The position numbers and the translations under genes were made by a program. The notes beneath the pieces were generated by a model. That model saw only the letters and a list, made by a program, of their open reading frames with translations. It was not told where the DNA came from and searched no databases. DNA of 64,000 nt from Nematocida ironsii (taxonomy: Eukaryota; Microsporidia), in the NCBI GenBank assembly GCA_001642415.1, contig LTDK01000094.1:1-64000 (forward strand), written 5' to 3'. Positions 38,148 to 47,655 of the stretch are shown piece by piece. Position 1 is the first letter of the stretch, and the number at the start of each line of letters is the position of its first letter.

Positions 38148-38842
38148 ATTTTAATCATAGTCCAAATGTCTGTTTTTGTATCACTCATCCACCATTTAAT
38201 TGTTTCTTTTGCTTTTTTTTCTACTTCTATTGGGACATGACTTCTATTCAAATAGAAAAATAGCACGTTTTCAATGTTTTCTATGTAACTAGTATAGTTT
38301 CGTATAATATAGTTGCTTTCATGGGCATATAAACATGGTGTACCAGTTATAAACGATTTAGTAGTAGAATCCACATTAAGAGGATCAATAGTAGTGGATA
38401 TAGTTAGGTCCAAGATTGGTTCTGTAGTTGGGGCATTTGGATGGTTTTCTATATCATTAGAATCATAGCTATCTACATACCTATAATAAAATTCTTGAAT
38501 ATTGCTAGAAGATGAAGTATTGTTATCTATATCATCTGGCGTTTTAAATGTATTATATGCATCTAATAGCTGGCCATCTATTTGCATAGGTTGAATATCC
38601 ATAGTAGGCGATACCCAATTAGTGATATAGGATATGTTTCTGGTTAGTGATGATTCTTCTATCTTTTTATTCCAGGTTAAAATTGGGCCATTGTTTCTCG
38701 GTAGGGATGCTAGATTATACGGTGAGTGGTTATATCGGGTTATATATTTTTTTAATTGGGTTTTAAATACAGAGCCCATTATAGTTTCTATGCTTATACA
38801 TAAAAGTCCAAATATAATACATTTCTTTTTAAGCTGTTTCAT
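38138..38842 (-). CDS. N-terminal part of the same secreted protein, with signal peptide
   Basis: 234 codons from an ATG. Residues 1-24 form a signal peptide (core CIIFGLLCISIETIMG). The mature part is Asn/Ser/Thr-rich with several N-glycosylation sequons and no domain. It ends in TAG at 38138-38140, overlapping the 766-codon frame by 10 bases. No slippery heptamer of the X XXY YYZ type is visible in frame at the junction, which argues against programmed frameshifting. Confidence 0.6.
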   Translation of the reverse strand: MKQLKKKCIIFGLLCISIETIMGSVFKTQLKKYITRYNHSPYNLASLPRNNGPILTWNKKIEESSLTRNISYITNWVSPTMDIQPMQIDGQLLDAYNTFKTPDDIDNNTSSSSNIQEFYYRYVDSYDSNDIENHPNAPTTEPILDLTISTTIDPLNVDSTTKSFITGTPCLYAHESNYIIRNYTSYIENIENVLFFYLNRSHVPIEVEKKAKETIKWWMSDTKTDIWTMIKICG

Positions 38843-40471
38843 CTCTATCCTTAAAATTGAATAGGCATAAATTCTTATATAGTTAGTGATATTTTGTAGC
38901 TTATAGATGGCCTAGAAAGAAATAATCTATCTGTTCAAAAAGAATAATACTTCTATTTAGAATCATTTGGATCTCTATATTAAATAAAATTCATTAGTTA
39001 CTCTATTTTCTGTATATAGAGCATTATTTAAGAAATAAGTAGTGCACATCGCATATTAAACACATGATATATAAATAATAAGTATTTTCTTCAATTTTAA
39101 TTCTATTCTCTATTTCTCTATTTTTTTTGAATCCCTATTTTCTAATTATTTTCACCTATAGAAAAATAGAACTTATTGAAATTTTAGTTTAATACTGTTT
39201 ATTTCTTATATGTGCTTAAACCATAAATTATTAAATATTTGCTCTGTTAATTACCTCTCCACCTATTCTCTCTATATAACCTGAAAAACATTCCTATTTT
39301 ACTTAACTTAATATATTGGCTCCTTTAATGCATACTGTTCATATTAAAACTCTCCATTAGTACCATAGTATTCTTTATTTCTCTAAGTTCTCTTGCTTTT
39401 TCTATTTTTTTATTTCTCTTCTTTCTTTATACTTTTATTTCTGCTTCTAGTGTATTGAATATGTAATAGTTTATGTAAAGGCGAATAATTTTATATTTCA
39501 TGTAATATAAGCATGATTTATTAAAAATAAAATATTATTTATGCCTTACATCATATAAATTTAGGTAGAATAAGATAAAATGCGTTCTTACAATAAATAA
39601 AGATTATAGATCAATTAAGTAGTTCAGTACATTATACATTTTTAATTCGCATCTAAACAAATATATTATAACTAGTTTATTTTGCTAAAGATCCTCAGGT
39701 ACATTATACGAATTTTAATTTTAGAATATTGCTTTGTAGTTTATTTTTATGTTTCTAGTTACATATAGGCTTCTGTTCTGTATATTTCAGAATATTTCTA
39801 TATTCTACAAAAATAAATATGTACATAAAAAATTAAATGTATTTTCTCTTTGATATACTTGAACTGTAAATAGGATATATTCTGAAAAAAGTTAAAAGTC
39901 TAACATTTATTGTAATATATGGAGCATTTAAGAGACCATCTTAGCTGAATACTTAATAAAGAAATAAAGTAACTGGAATCATAGAAATGCCACCCATGTT
40001 GCCAAACATTAGTTTATTAAGAATACAACAAATAGTTATGTTACAAATTTTATATTTGGCATCAAATTAACTAATAGAAAGACCATTGAATTATACATCA
40101 CTTCACATATTATAGGCTATAAAAATATAAAAAGAGTTTTCTAACCACATAAAAAATATTCTATATAACCCGAAAATTTAGAAACAACAAGCAGTATTAA
40201 TCTCAGTGCATATTCACCTAAAATCTATTTGACAGAATGCATTATAAAAGACAAAACATTATACCATGCACTATAACCTATAGCCGTATAATAATAACTA
40301 ACCCGAAATATTTCAATGGAAATGGCAAGTATATTTGAAAAAAACAAATGATTTAAGCTAAAAGGAAAGAGATGTGATTTTATACAAACCCCCGCTAGAA
40401 AACGGTGGTATAGGCGCTCTAGAGAAGAATTCTAACTAGTAAGTAATCATAAAAAGTTAATTAAATCATAT
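38843..40471. other. AT-rich intergenic region with inverted-repeat arm
   Basis: 1.6 kb with no supported gene. It contains the left arm of the about 63-bp inverted repeat (39489-39551) and two minus-strand copies of the TTTCGGGTTA motif (40165-40177 and 40299-40310). Confidence 0.6.
39489..39551 (+). repeat. Left arm of a long-range inverted repeat
   Basis: 63 bases that match, as reverse complement, 42522-42583 with one single-base gap and about two mismatches; the shared core includes ATAAATCATGCTTATATTAC in the right-arm orientation. The arms are about 3 kb apart and flank the five-span membrane protein gene. See the finding on this segment. Confidence 0.8.
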
Positions 40472-41293
40472 ATGAAAATTTTTAATATTAAGAGAATGCA
40501 AGAAAGCTCAAACTGCAATACATATGTGTTGACCACTCATGAAATATCACAAATCACTGCCCCAAAGGCAAAAAAACAAGAACAAGCCCCATGGAACACT
40601 GTGTCTAGGTCAATTGGCTGGTTTTTCTTTAGGCACATGCCATATATTCTACTTCTTACAATGGGGTTCTTTCTTGTTGCAATAAACATGTACAATCTTC
40701 TACAGAATCCAAATAGAAATTATATCCATAATGATGAGCATATTAGATTGTTTAAGAAAGCTATAATGGTAGCTCTAGGAATATGCTCTAAATACTATGC
40801 AACCACATTATTAATGACTCTGAAAACCAGAATCACCCAGCTTAATACGTATAAGAAAATGATTTTTGTTTTTATTGCAAGGATATTTTTATTTTTAGTC
40901 TTTAGTGCGCCACTGTGCTATCTTCTGTTTCTTTTTACAAAGGCGCATAAAACAGAGCAAATCGAGGCGTACATATTCACTGCACATATTGTTGTATTTT
41001 ATACTATTATTGCAAAAATAATTTCAAAATCAGAATATGTTTATAAAAAACTCACTGCTCCTACAAGTATAGCAACCTCACACAAGAAATACATAGAAAA
41101 GCCTGGTAGTAACAGGGGATTCCTTTTTTATGTAACTATATGCGGCCTGTTGTTGCTAATTTCCGCCATAGTGCTTTTGCTACCATGCATAGATATTGCA
41201 TTACACAGAATAACGCCAAAACCGATTGTTTTAATATCAAAGAAGAGTATATATCAAGAATGGATTGATTATGCTGTATCTTTTGTTAAATAA
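40472..41293 (+). CDS. Five-span membrane protein, unidentified
   Basis: 273 residues from an ATG. A polar N-terminal 45 residues are followed by hydrophobic segments at roughly 48-72, 92-113, 130-153, 162-182 and 218-243, and a short C-terminal tail. No motif points to a transporter or enzyme family. The same layout (soluble N-terminus, five spans) is seen in the split gene at 9901-11013, so the two may belong to one lineage-specific family; that is inference. The gene sits alone between two inverted-repeat arms in an AT-rich island. Confidence 0.65.
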   Translation: MKIFNIKRMQESSNCNTYVLTTHEISQITAPKAKKQEQAPWNTVSRSIGWFFFRHMPYILLLTMGFFLVAINMYNLLQNPNRNYIHNDEHIRLFKKAIMVALGICSKYYATTLLMTLKTRITQLNTYKKMIFVFIARIFLFLVFSAPLCYLLFLFTKAHKTEQIEAYIFTAHIVVFYTIIAKIISKSEYVYKKLTAPTSIATSHKKYIEKPGSNRGFLFYVTICGLLLLISAIVLLLPCIDIALHRITPKPIVLISKKSIYQEWIDYAVSFVK

Positions 41294-42048
41294 GATTGTA
41301 GATCTGCCATGGCTTTGTAATTTCAATGCTTGAGGCAGCTTACTAATAATGGATGAATATAGAAATCTTCATTAGTATACAGAGAAAGCATGAAACATAG
41401 AAGTATTAGAGGCTGAATTCTGCATAATAGATGAAATAATTCATGAATAAATTATTCAGAATTGTTGTAATAGATCACATAGAAACATTATAAAGAGAGA
41501 TTCATACATAGATTAAAAAGTTGAAAATATTTCAATAATGTGCAGTGTTATTTATACACTATAGGGAGTCATGATCTACATGAAACACCAAAAGAAGCCA
41601 GCAGAAGATAGAATAATTCTAAAGTCTGAGTTATATAGTACTTTAAAAATGTTTTATATGACTGAATGAATCGAGTATACGAGAATAAATTCACAGGCCA
41701 ACTAGAAAATATCCGTGAAACATTTATAATCAAGATGTATGCGCTAGCGCATACACAAGATAACTGATAAAATGTATACCAATCACAATAAAGGAGGTTT
41801 TTATCATGTTTTCTATATATCTAATCTCATATCCATCCCAATAGATCTTTTTAAATGAGCAAACAGAATATTCCATCTTTACATTTCTTTTATATGGTTA
41901 ATCAGAGAATATAACCTAAAATAATTCTAGAGTTATCTTTTCTTTAATGTAATAAATATTCTTTATGGGCATCTTTAATGATTCTAGTGTAAATATAGCA
42001 ATTATTAATTAATTACTAGTATAATTGAAAGAAAGTAAAATATAAGAA
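41294..42048. other. AT-rich intergenic region
   Basis: About 750 bases. Contains a 20-bp perfect palindrome (41737-41756). No gene seen. Confidence 0.5.
41737..41756. repeat. 20-bp perfect palindrome
   Basis: TGTATGCGCTAGCGCATACA reads the same on both strands and is much richer in GC than its surroundings. It could be a protein-binding site or a cruciform; role unknown. Confidence 0.75.
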
Positions 42049-42189
42049 ATGCTTGAAGATCTTTCATCTACCTGTTTAAGCGTGGCATTATATAAATTAG
42101 GCGCAGCACAGACGGCTCTTCTTACAGTGAACATTTTGGCAGGAAGGATTCTTGTATGGATAGGACATAATCTATACTGTCTTAATTAG
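42049..42189 (+). CDS. Possible 46-residue membrane peptide
   Basis: An ATG-started frame of 46 codons with one hydrophobic helix (ALLTVNILAGRILVWIGHNL). Its base composition is clearly less AT-rich than the flanks, which end sharply at the frame's edges, and this is why I list it. It recalls the size of small import-complex or ER subunits, but I recognise none. An alternative is a non-coding RNA here: GCTCTTCT (42116-42123) pairs with 42190-42197. Confidence 0.4.
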   Translation: MLEDLSSTCLSVALYKLGAAQTALLTVNILAGRILVWIGHNLYCLN

Positions 42190-42765
42190 AGAAGAGCTCC
42201 GTACATAAATAATAAAGAACAGCTTGAAACTTTATCCGCATATTAGTCACTTTATCTGAAATTGGCCAGTACCGCGTTTCTATTTTGCACTACGTAGCAT
42301 CATATATTTAGATATTGCAATTCAAAAGAATTTCTACTATTTAAAGTGATATAGTTAGTATATATTAGATGATTAATCTTGTTATAACCTAATATATAAT
42401 CGGTGATTGGTTTATAAAGCTATTTGGGAAAGTTTTCTGTGCTGAAAGATCTTCTATTGTTATTATTAGACTATTGATTATATATACTTCAATCTAATAC
42501 TTTGTGTTCTATTGACAGTAAATGTAAGGCATAAATAATATTTTATTTTAATAAATCATGCTTATATTACAGTAAATATAAAATAAAACCATTTAATTTT
42601 CAGGCTATTTTAATTCTAGAATATAGAGAGACAGAAGGTCTCTTTTTATAAATTCTTTTGGAGAAAAACTAGCGGTTATTAAAATCCAGAAGATTTAAAT
42701 TAAATAGTGTTAGTTAGAATATTTTAAAACTCCAGAAAATTAGAATAAATAAAGCAGTACTCCAT
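42190..42765. other. AT-rich intergenic region with the right inverted-repeat arm
   Basis: Downstream of the small frame and of GAPDH. Holds the repeat arm 42522-42583; otherwise nothing seen. Confidence 0.5.
42522..42583 (-). repeat. Right arm of the long-range inverted repeat
   Basis: Reverse complement of 39489-39551 with about 95 percent identity by eye. Sequence beyond either arm does not match, so the repeat is bounded at about 63 bases. Confidence 0.8.
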
Positions 42766-43779
42766 TTATTTATGGAATTTGCTTATATGAACCAGTAGAT
42801 CAACCACTCGGTGCGAATAGCCGCATTCGTTATCATACCAAGCAACTAGCTTCACAAACCGATCCGAAAGGAAAATAGATGCATCTGCATCAAAAGTGCT
42901 GCTTAAACTATTTCCAATAAAGTCACTACTTACAACTGCTTCTTCGGTATATCCAAGAATACCTTTCAAAGTTGTTTCACTTGCATTCTTTAGAGCCTGC
43001 TTTATTTGCTCTGGGGTTGCGCTGGTTTTCAACCGGGCAGTTAGATCTACCACACTCACATTAGCCACAGGCACTCTGAAAGACATCCCTGTTAATTTTC
43101 CTTTAAGTGCTGGGATGATCTTTCCTATTGCACTTGCTGCGCCTGTTGATGCAGGAATAATGTTCTGAAGGGCACCTCTGCCATCTCTGTACTCTTTCAT
43201 TGACATTCCATCAACTATTCTTTGAGTAGCTGTTAAGGCATGCACTGTAGACATAAGGCCTTCTTCAATTCCAAAGGCCTCTTCAATTACCTTTACAACC
43301 GGGGCTAAACAGTTGGTTGTGCAGCTAGCATTGCTCACTACAGTTTCTCCATTGTATTCCTTCTCATTTATCCCCATAGCAAACATAGGTGCATCTGGGC
43401 TAGGCGCTGTGATTATAACACTCTTTACCCCTGGGCGCAGATGCTTTTGGCAGGCTTCTACTGTTTTAAACACACCAGATGAGTCTACCACATACTCTAT
43501 TCCATATGTGTCCCATTCGATTTCAGATGGGTCTTTCTTGTTTGTTACCTGAATTGTCATATCAGAGGCATCTTCTTTTCGTACTATTAACGAGCTATCA
43601 GTATGCTCAATTGTAATATCTTTTAAGGTTCCGTGTGTTGAGTCCCGGAGGATAAGATATGCTAAATATTTTGCATCGATGAACGGGTCATTAATGCACC
43701 CTATTTCAATCCCCCTTTCTAAAGCTATTCGAATGACCATTTTTCCTATTCTTCCTGCCCCATTTATTCCGACTTTCAT
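42766..43779 (-). CDS. GAPDH: Glyceraldehyde-3-phosphate dehydrogenase
   Basis: 337 residues, normal length. NAD-binding [10 protein letters not shown] at 4-13, catalytic Cys153 in [12 protein letters not shown] and His180 in [10 protein letters not shown]. It oxidises glyceraldehyde-3-phosphate to 1,3-bisphosphoglycerate in cytosolic glycolysis, the main ATP source of microsporidia. It is divergent from the 604-residue gene, with 26 bases between the start codons, so the promoters overlap. Confidence 0.97.
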   Translation of the reverse strand: MKVGINGAGRIGKMVIRIALERGIEIGCINDPFIDAKYLAYLILRDSTHGTLKDITIEHTDSSLIVRKEDASDMTIQVTNKKDPSEIEWDTYGIEYVVDSSGVFKTVEACQKHLRPGVKSVIITAPSPDAPMFAMGINEKEYNGETVVSNASCTTNCLAPVVKVIEEAFGIEEGLMSTVHALTATQRIVDGMSMKEYRDGRGALQNIIPASTGAASAIGKIIPALKGKLTGMSFRVPVANVSVVDLTARLKTSATPEQIKQALKNASETTLKGILGYTEEAVVSSDFIGNSLSSTFDADASIFLSDRFVKLVAWYDNECGYSHRVVDLLVHISKFHK

Positions 43780-43805
43780 ATTTATTTACTAATGTAAACA
43801 AATAT

Positions 43806-45620
43806 ATGGTTATTTTAAATTCTCTGAAGATTCTTTCTTCCGGAACAAGGCAGTCCCTTACCGTGCAATACAAACCAAGCGAGGAGATAAGAAAGTCTTT
43901 TATCCTTCCCCCGCTGCTGTATGTCTATGTGGAGATATTTCCAATATCTGAGATAAATGTTTTTTCTCGGGCAGAGCCACTGTACTTCATAGATGGATAC
44001 CTTGGTGCACAAAATGGAAAGCCATACATTACTTCTTGTACATCCGACAAGTTTATATCTCCGCAGCATCAGTCCTATACCACAGTAGATCAAGAACTGC
44101 AGCCAGAACACATAGCACAGTGCGTCAACAATAAGATTGATTTACTTATACACAGTGCCATACGAAAGTCAGAAGCATCTAGATTTAATGTAAAAGACGC
44201 CATTTGTTTACGATTAGTGGTTTTTTTGATTAAAATAAATCGGCTGAAAGAGGCACATAGATGTATTAAGGAGAATATGCCCTCATCATATTCGCTCTTT
44301 AAAGTTATTCCGTATATAATATACGAAATGCTTCTTTTTGCCCTGCTTAATTCAGAGGATCCTGCGGTGATAGATGATATTGCATATATATCGACTGCAC
44401 TTCGCAAGATGGAGGACAGTGATGAGGAGGACAGAGTTATAAATTCAATTTTGGTTGGGCTTAGTCTGTCAGCTGCAAAAAGAACGCCAAGTATTCTCAA
44501 TATGTATTCACGCGTTCAGGTGTCGCCGCATAAATCCAGCATATTTTTTTATATGCTTTCTCTGTATATTGGCCCAGGATATAACACAAAGTATACTTTA
44601 ATGGGACTTGCCATGGACAGAATTAGCTGTAACATGTGCCTGCCTAGCAAGATAGATAGTTCTCGAAAAACAATTCAGTCTATAATATCACTAGAAAGTG
44701 ATTTAGTTACCGATAGAACTCCCTATGACCTTGTCTTGGATGAGTATATTCATGCTAAGGGATCAATCCCAGACCCAGAAATATGGATATCCAGCGGTAT
44801 AGGGGAATATATGACGCAGAACAAGGAAACATTATCCTGCACAAAAACAAGGTCTGTGTATAGCATAGACCAAATACTTAAAGACAGAGAAATAGGAGCA
44901 GCTGACGATGAAAATTTATTCCCAATCACTGCAATCTATACAGAGGGAGAAGTGTTACTAGAGGTTAATAACCCACGTGTACAGGTAACTGGTCTGCTTC
45001 TTAATCGGCTGCCATCTAATACAACAGTTATATCTTGCAATTCTCTACTGGTTAAGCAAAAAGAAAAACAAATTATTCTGCCAATAAGCGCATGTAATGG
45101 AGTATACAGATTCTTTGTATCCGCATCATGTAAAATAGCAGAGGTGCATCTAAAGTACAAAGGGAGTGCCTATAGCAAAGTGCTCAATTTATCCATTGAA
45201 GTACTTGAAGTTCCTATAGATAAAAAAATCGTGGCGCACAGGCTGTGTGTTGTGCCAGGGCACGCACGTAAAGAAAGTCAGGAGAAAAAAGAAATAGAAG
45301 CGTATCTGCATAAGTTTATAAAGGCGCCATTTACAGTCATGTCATTTAATCCACTGAAGATACGTCTTCCTTTTGCGTATAATGAGAAAATGCTGTATAC
45401 TGAGACAACACTTGATTGGGAGTATGTGGAAATAATAAAGATTAAAGAGGAGGAAGACACACTTAAGATAGAGTCTCTTCAAAAGGACATAACAATTCGC
45501 TACAACAATATAGATACTTCAATTAATGCGTTTAACACAGAAACCATACAAAAGAAGGCAGACAACAAGATTGCTTGGTCATTTAATGATAATAGCAAAA
45601 GTGGCGAATTTTTCCTTTAA
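43806..45620 (+). CDS. Unidentified helical-repeat plus beta-rich protein
   Basis: 604 residues from an ATG. The middle (about 95-330) has an alpha-solenoid pattern with repeated helix pairs (ICLRLVVFLIKINRLKEAHRCIKE); the C-terminal third (about 380-560) is beta-rich, like Ig-type sandwiches (EVLLEVNNPRVQVTGLLLNRL). This order, helical repeats then beta sandwich, occurs in trafficking subunits such as TRAPP II Trs120/Trs130, but no signature supports a name. No signal peptide or membrane span. Divergent from GAPDH. Confidence 0.6.
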   Translation: MVILNSLKILSSGTRQSLTVQYKPSEEIRKSFILPPLLYVYVEIFPISEINVFSRAEPLYFIDGYLGAQNGKPYITSCTSDKFISPQHQSYTTVDQELQPEHIAQCVNNKIDLLIHSAIRKSEASRFNVKDAICLRLVVFLIKINRLKEAHRCIKENMPSSYSLFKVIPYIIYEMLLFALLNSEDPAVIDDIAYISTALRKMEDSDEEDRVINSILVGLSLSAAKRTPSILNMYSRVQVSPHKSSIFFYMLSLYIGPGYNTKYTLMGLAMDRISCNMCLPSKIDSSRKTIQSIISLESDLVTDRTPYDLVLDEYIHAKGSIPDPEIWISSGIGEYMTQNKETLSCTKTRSVYSIDQILKDREIGAADDENLFPITAIYTEGEVLLEVNNPRVQVTGLLLNRLPSNTTVISCNSLLVKQKEKQIILPISACNGVYRFFVSASCKIAEVHLKYKGSAYSKVLNLSIEVLEVPIDKKIVAHRLCVVPGHARKESQEKKEIEAYLHKFIKAPFTVMSFNPLKIRLPFAYNEKMLYTETTLDWEYVEIIKIKEEEDTLKIESLQKDITIRYNNIDTSINAFNTETIQKKADNKIAWSFNDNSKSGEFFL

Positions 45621-46080
45621 AATACTCCAAATACTTTTAACATACTTTGCACTCTATATACTAATCGCCTGTTTTTCAAATAATTCAACTGAATAAAATA
45701 GAATAACTGTTTTGTTTTTATTATTATTCATTCGCTGTTTCGTTTTTTAGAATAACTCAGCATTAATAATAGAGTTTAGTATTTAACTAGTGCATTTTTA
45801 TATGTGTAGCTATGCATTTCTATCATATAATTGTATATTACTTGCCAACATTTTTATACACACTCAGAAATAATACAAATTAATATTGTATAGGTACATT
45901 TATTTAACTGTGTTAACTATAATAAGAATCGCCATAACACAACAGAAGAGCATTAATAGGAAATAAAGTGCATTTGAGTACTATTTTCTAACCTAAATCC
46001 ATGCATGAAAATATGAAAAAGCTGCATAATACTGCTATAAAAATACGTATAATGAGTATAATTTATGTTTATTGTGTCGT
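45621..46080. other. Convergent intergenic region
   Basis: 460 AT-rich bases between the 3' ends of the 604-residue gene and ASF1. Nothing seen. Confidence 0.5.
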
Positions 46081-46875
46081 TTAGATCTCTTCTTCATTGG
46101 ATTTAGAGACATTTTCTTCATCCTCTGCAGTATTCCATGCCTCAGTAAAAACAGTCACTAGGGGTGGATCTAAAACTTGTCCTTCGATCTTCTCCATATC
46201 AAGGTCCATTGTCTTAAAGTTTTCCTCGGTTACAAAAAGAATACCATCATGAACTCCTTCTGGCTTTATGTCCTCTTTCTTTGCTTCTTCTGCCTCCTCG
46301 GCCTCAATTGATACATCGTCCTCTGCTGCCTCTTGCTCTGCACTGGCCTCGTCTTGCTCCAAACTCTTTTCTTCTTCTTTTCCTGCAGCTTCCTGCTTTT
46401 CTTCTGGCTCTGCTTCTTGGCTTCTCTCTTCTGCCGCATCTGATGAGCACTCTATATCATCAATTTCAAATGCATCCTCCTGGTACTCCCGCGGAGTTTC
46501 AATAATCTGAATCCCTGGGTAGTCTATTTTCACAAAGTATCCCACTCTGACAAACTGCTGGCCCTCTGCCGTATAGAATAGGAAGAGTATTGAAGCAAGC
46601 CCAAGCAAGTGCTCTCTTGGGATCTTTGAGAGATTTGGTATTTCAGTCTCCAGCTCGAACTCGACTACCCCTGCAGGTATGTTCTCCACTGTTTCACTGC
46701 ATAATATCTGGTCATAGTCTGTGTTTGAAGAGCTAACAGAGTAAACCACCTCTATCTTTAGCACTGCATCTGGCTTTGTTGAGGAAAGACATATAGTCGG
46801 ACACATTTTCTTCTTAAGTATATCCGTTGGCGTATTCCCATTTGCATAGAAGTCTATATAGTTTACTTCAATCAT
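46081..46875 (-). CDS. ASF1: Histone chaperone ASF1
   Basis: 264 residues. The conserved Ig-like core (about 1-150) includes LKIEVVYSVSSS, ETVENIPAGVVEFEL and QQFVRVGYFV, as in yeast and human ASF1, where this face binds H3-H4. A long acidic, Glu/Ala-rich tail (about 150-215) is followed by a further conserved-looking, less acidic end (GILFVTEENFKTMDLDMEKI), longer than in most short ASF1 proteins. ASF1 delivers H3-H4 for nucleosome assembly; MSI1 and POB3 in this window act in the same process. Confidence 0.92.
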   Translation of the reverse strand: MIEVNYIDFYANGNTPTDILKKKMCPTICLSSTKPDAVLKIEVVYSVSSSNTDYDQILCSETVENIPAGVVEFELETEIPNLSKIPREHLLGLASILFLFYTAEGQQFVRVGYFVKIDYPGIQIIETPREYQEDAFEIDDIECSSDAAEERSQEAEPEEKQEAAGKEEEKSLEQDEASAEQEAAEDDVSIEAEEAEEAKKEDIKPEGVHDGILFVTEENFKTMDLDMEKIEGQVLDPPLVTVFTEAWNTAEDEENVSKSNEEEI

Positions 46876-47036
46876 TGAAACATAAAATTATTTAAAATAA
46901 AATATATAGAGCCTCCTCCTGCCCTGCATTTAGCTCTTCTGTTTTTACTGCAGAATAGAACAAATGCTTTAACTTTTCTAGAATAATCAGCTGGAAATAT
47001 AATTTATTTCTGATAGTAAATCTAGAAGATTGATGC

Positions 47037-47339
47037 TTAACCAAAGAGGTCCATGTCTCCTGAGCTCTCTTCTTCGCTTTCTTCCTCTACTACCTTAGTC
47101 TCTGCTGCTGCTGCAGATGATGCTCCTGCTGCTGCTACTGGTGCTGCGGACTGGAGCATAGATGCTCCCTGTGCAATAAGTTCATCAGAGTTCTTTCCCT
47201 CGAATGACTTAAGAAGTGCCTGTATCTTTGCTGCATCTGCGTTTCCTCCTGCAATTTCAATGACTTTTGCTATTTCACTTGCTTCTGGCTTCTTTGCGTT
47301 GGCGAGTTCTACTAATCTGTATGCTAATAAACAATCCAT
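47037..47339 (-). CDS. RPP2: 60S acidic ribosomal protein P2
   Basis: 100 residues starting at the ATG at 47337-47339 (MDCLLAYRLVELAN); the longer frame reaching 47420 would run across the promoter block. It has the N-terminal helical dimerisation domain, then an Ala-rich hinge (about 65-82) and the acidic end ESGDMDLFG-type tail (GDMDLFG). P2 with P1 forms the ribosomal stalk that recruits elongation factors. The last residues are MDLFG rather than the common FGLFD. Confidence 0.95.
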   Translation of the reverse strand: MDCLLAYRLVELANAKKPEASEIAKVIEIAGGNADAAKIQALLKSFEGKNSDELIAQGASMLQSAAPVAAAGASSAAAAETKVVEEESEEESSGDMDLFG

Positions 47340-47343
47340 AATA

Positions 47344-47356
47344 ACAGGGGGACAAA
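47344..47356 (-). promoter_or_regulatory. C-rich block before RPP2 (TTTGTCCCCCTGT)
   Basis: The minus strand reads TTTGTCCCCCTGT, ending five bases before the start ATG. It nearly repeats the block in front of the snoRNA cluster (12452-12464). Microsporidian ribosomal-protein genes are known to carry CCC or GGG motifs close to the start. Confidence 0.6.
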
Positions 47357-47655
47357 TAAAAATAATTTTTACCACTTTAGCACATAACGAACACGCGGCA
47401 ATTCTGCAAAAAGCATGCAAAGTGTCTTAAAATATATACTTATTGCGATTCCATGCCCGTTAATACACCATACTGCAGTGCACTGGTCTAAAATAATTTG
47501 TATTCTTGGTCTTATAGAATTATAACAGTACTAAATAGTAAAAATATGTAAATCATAGAAATAGCAGAATATAGCATTTTATTACTGCAAAGATACAGTG
47601 CTCACGGCAAAAAAACTTTAATAATTATTTATATAAAAGTGCATATATCATGCAT
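47357..47655. other. Intergenic region upstream of RPP2
   Basis: About 300 bases between RPP2 and the 3' end of the next minus-strand gene. No gene seen. Confidence 0.5.

Noticed and set aside
38130..38150. Programmed -1 frameshift site
   Set aside because: No in-phase X XXY YYZ heptamer or downstream structure is visible at the overlap.
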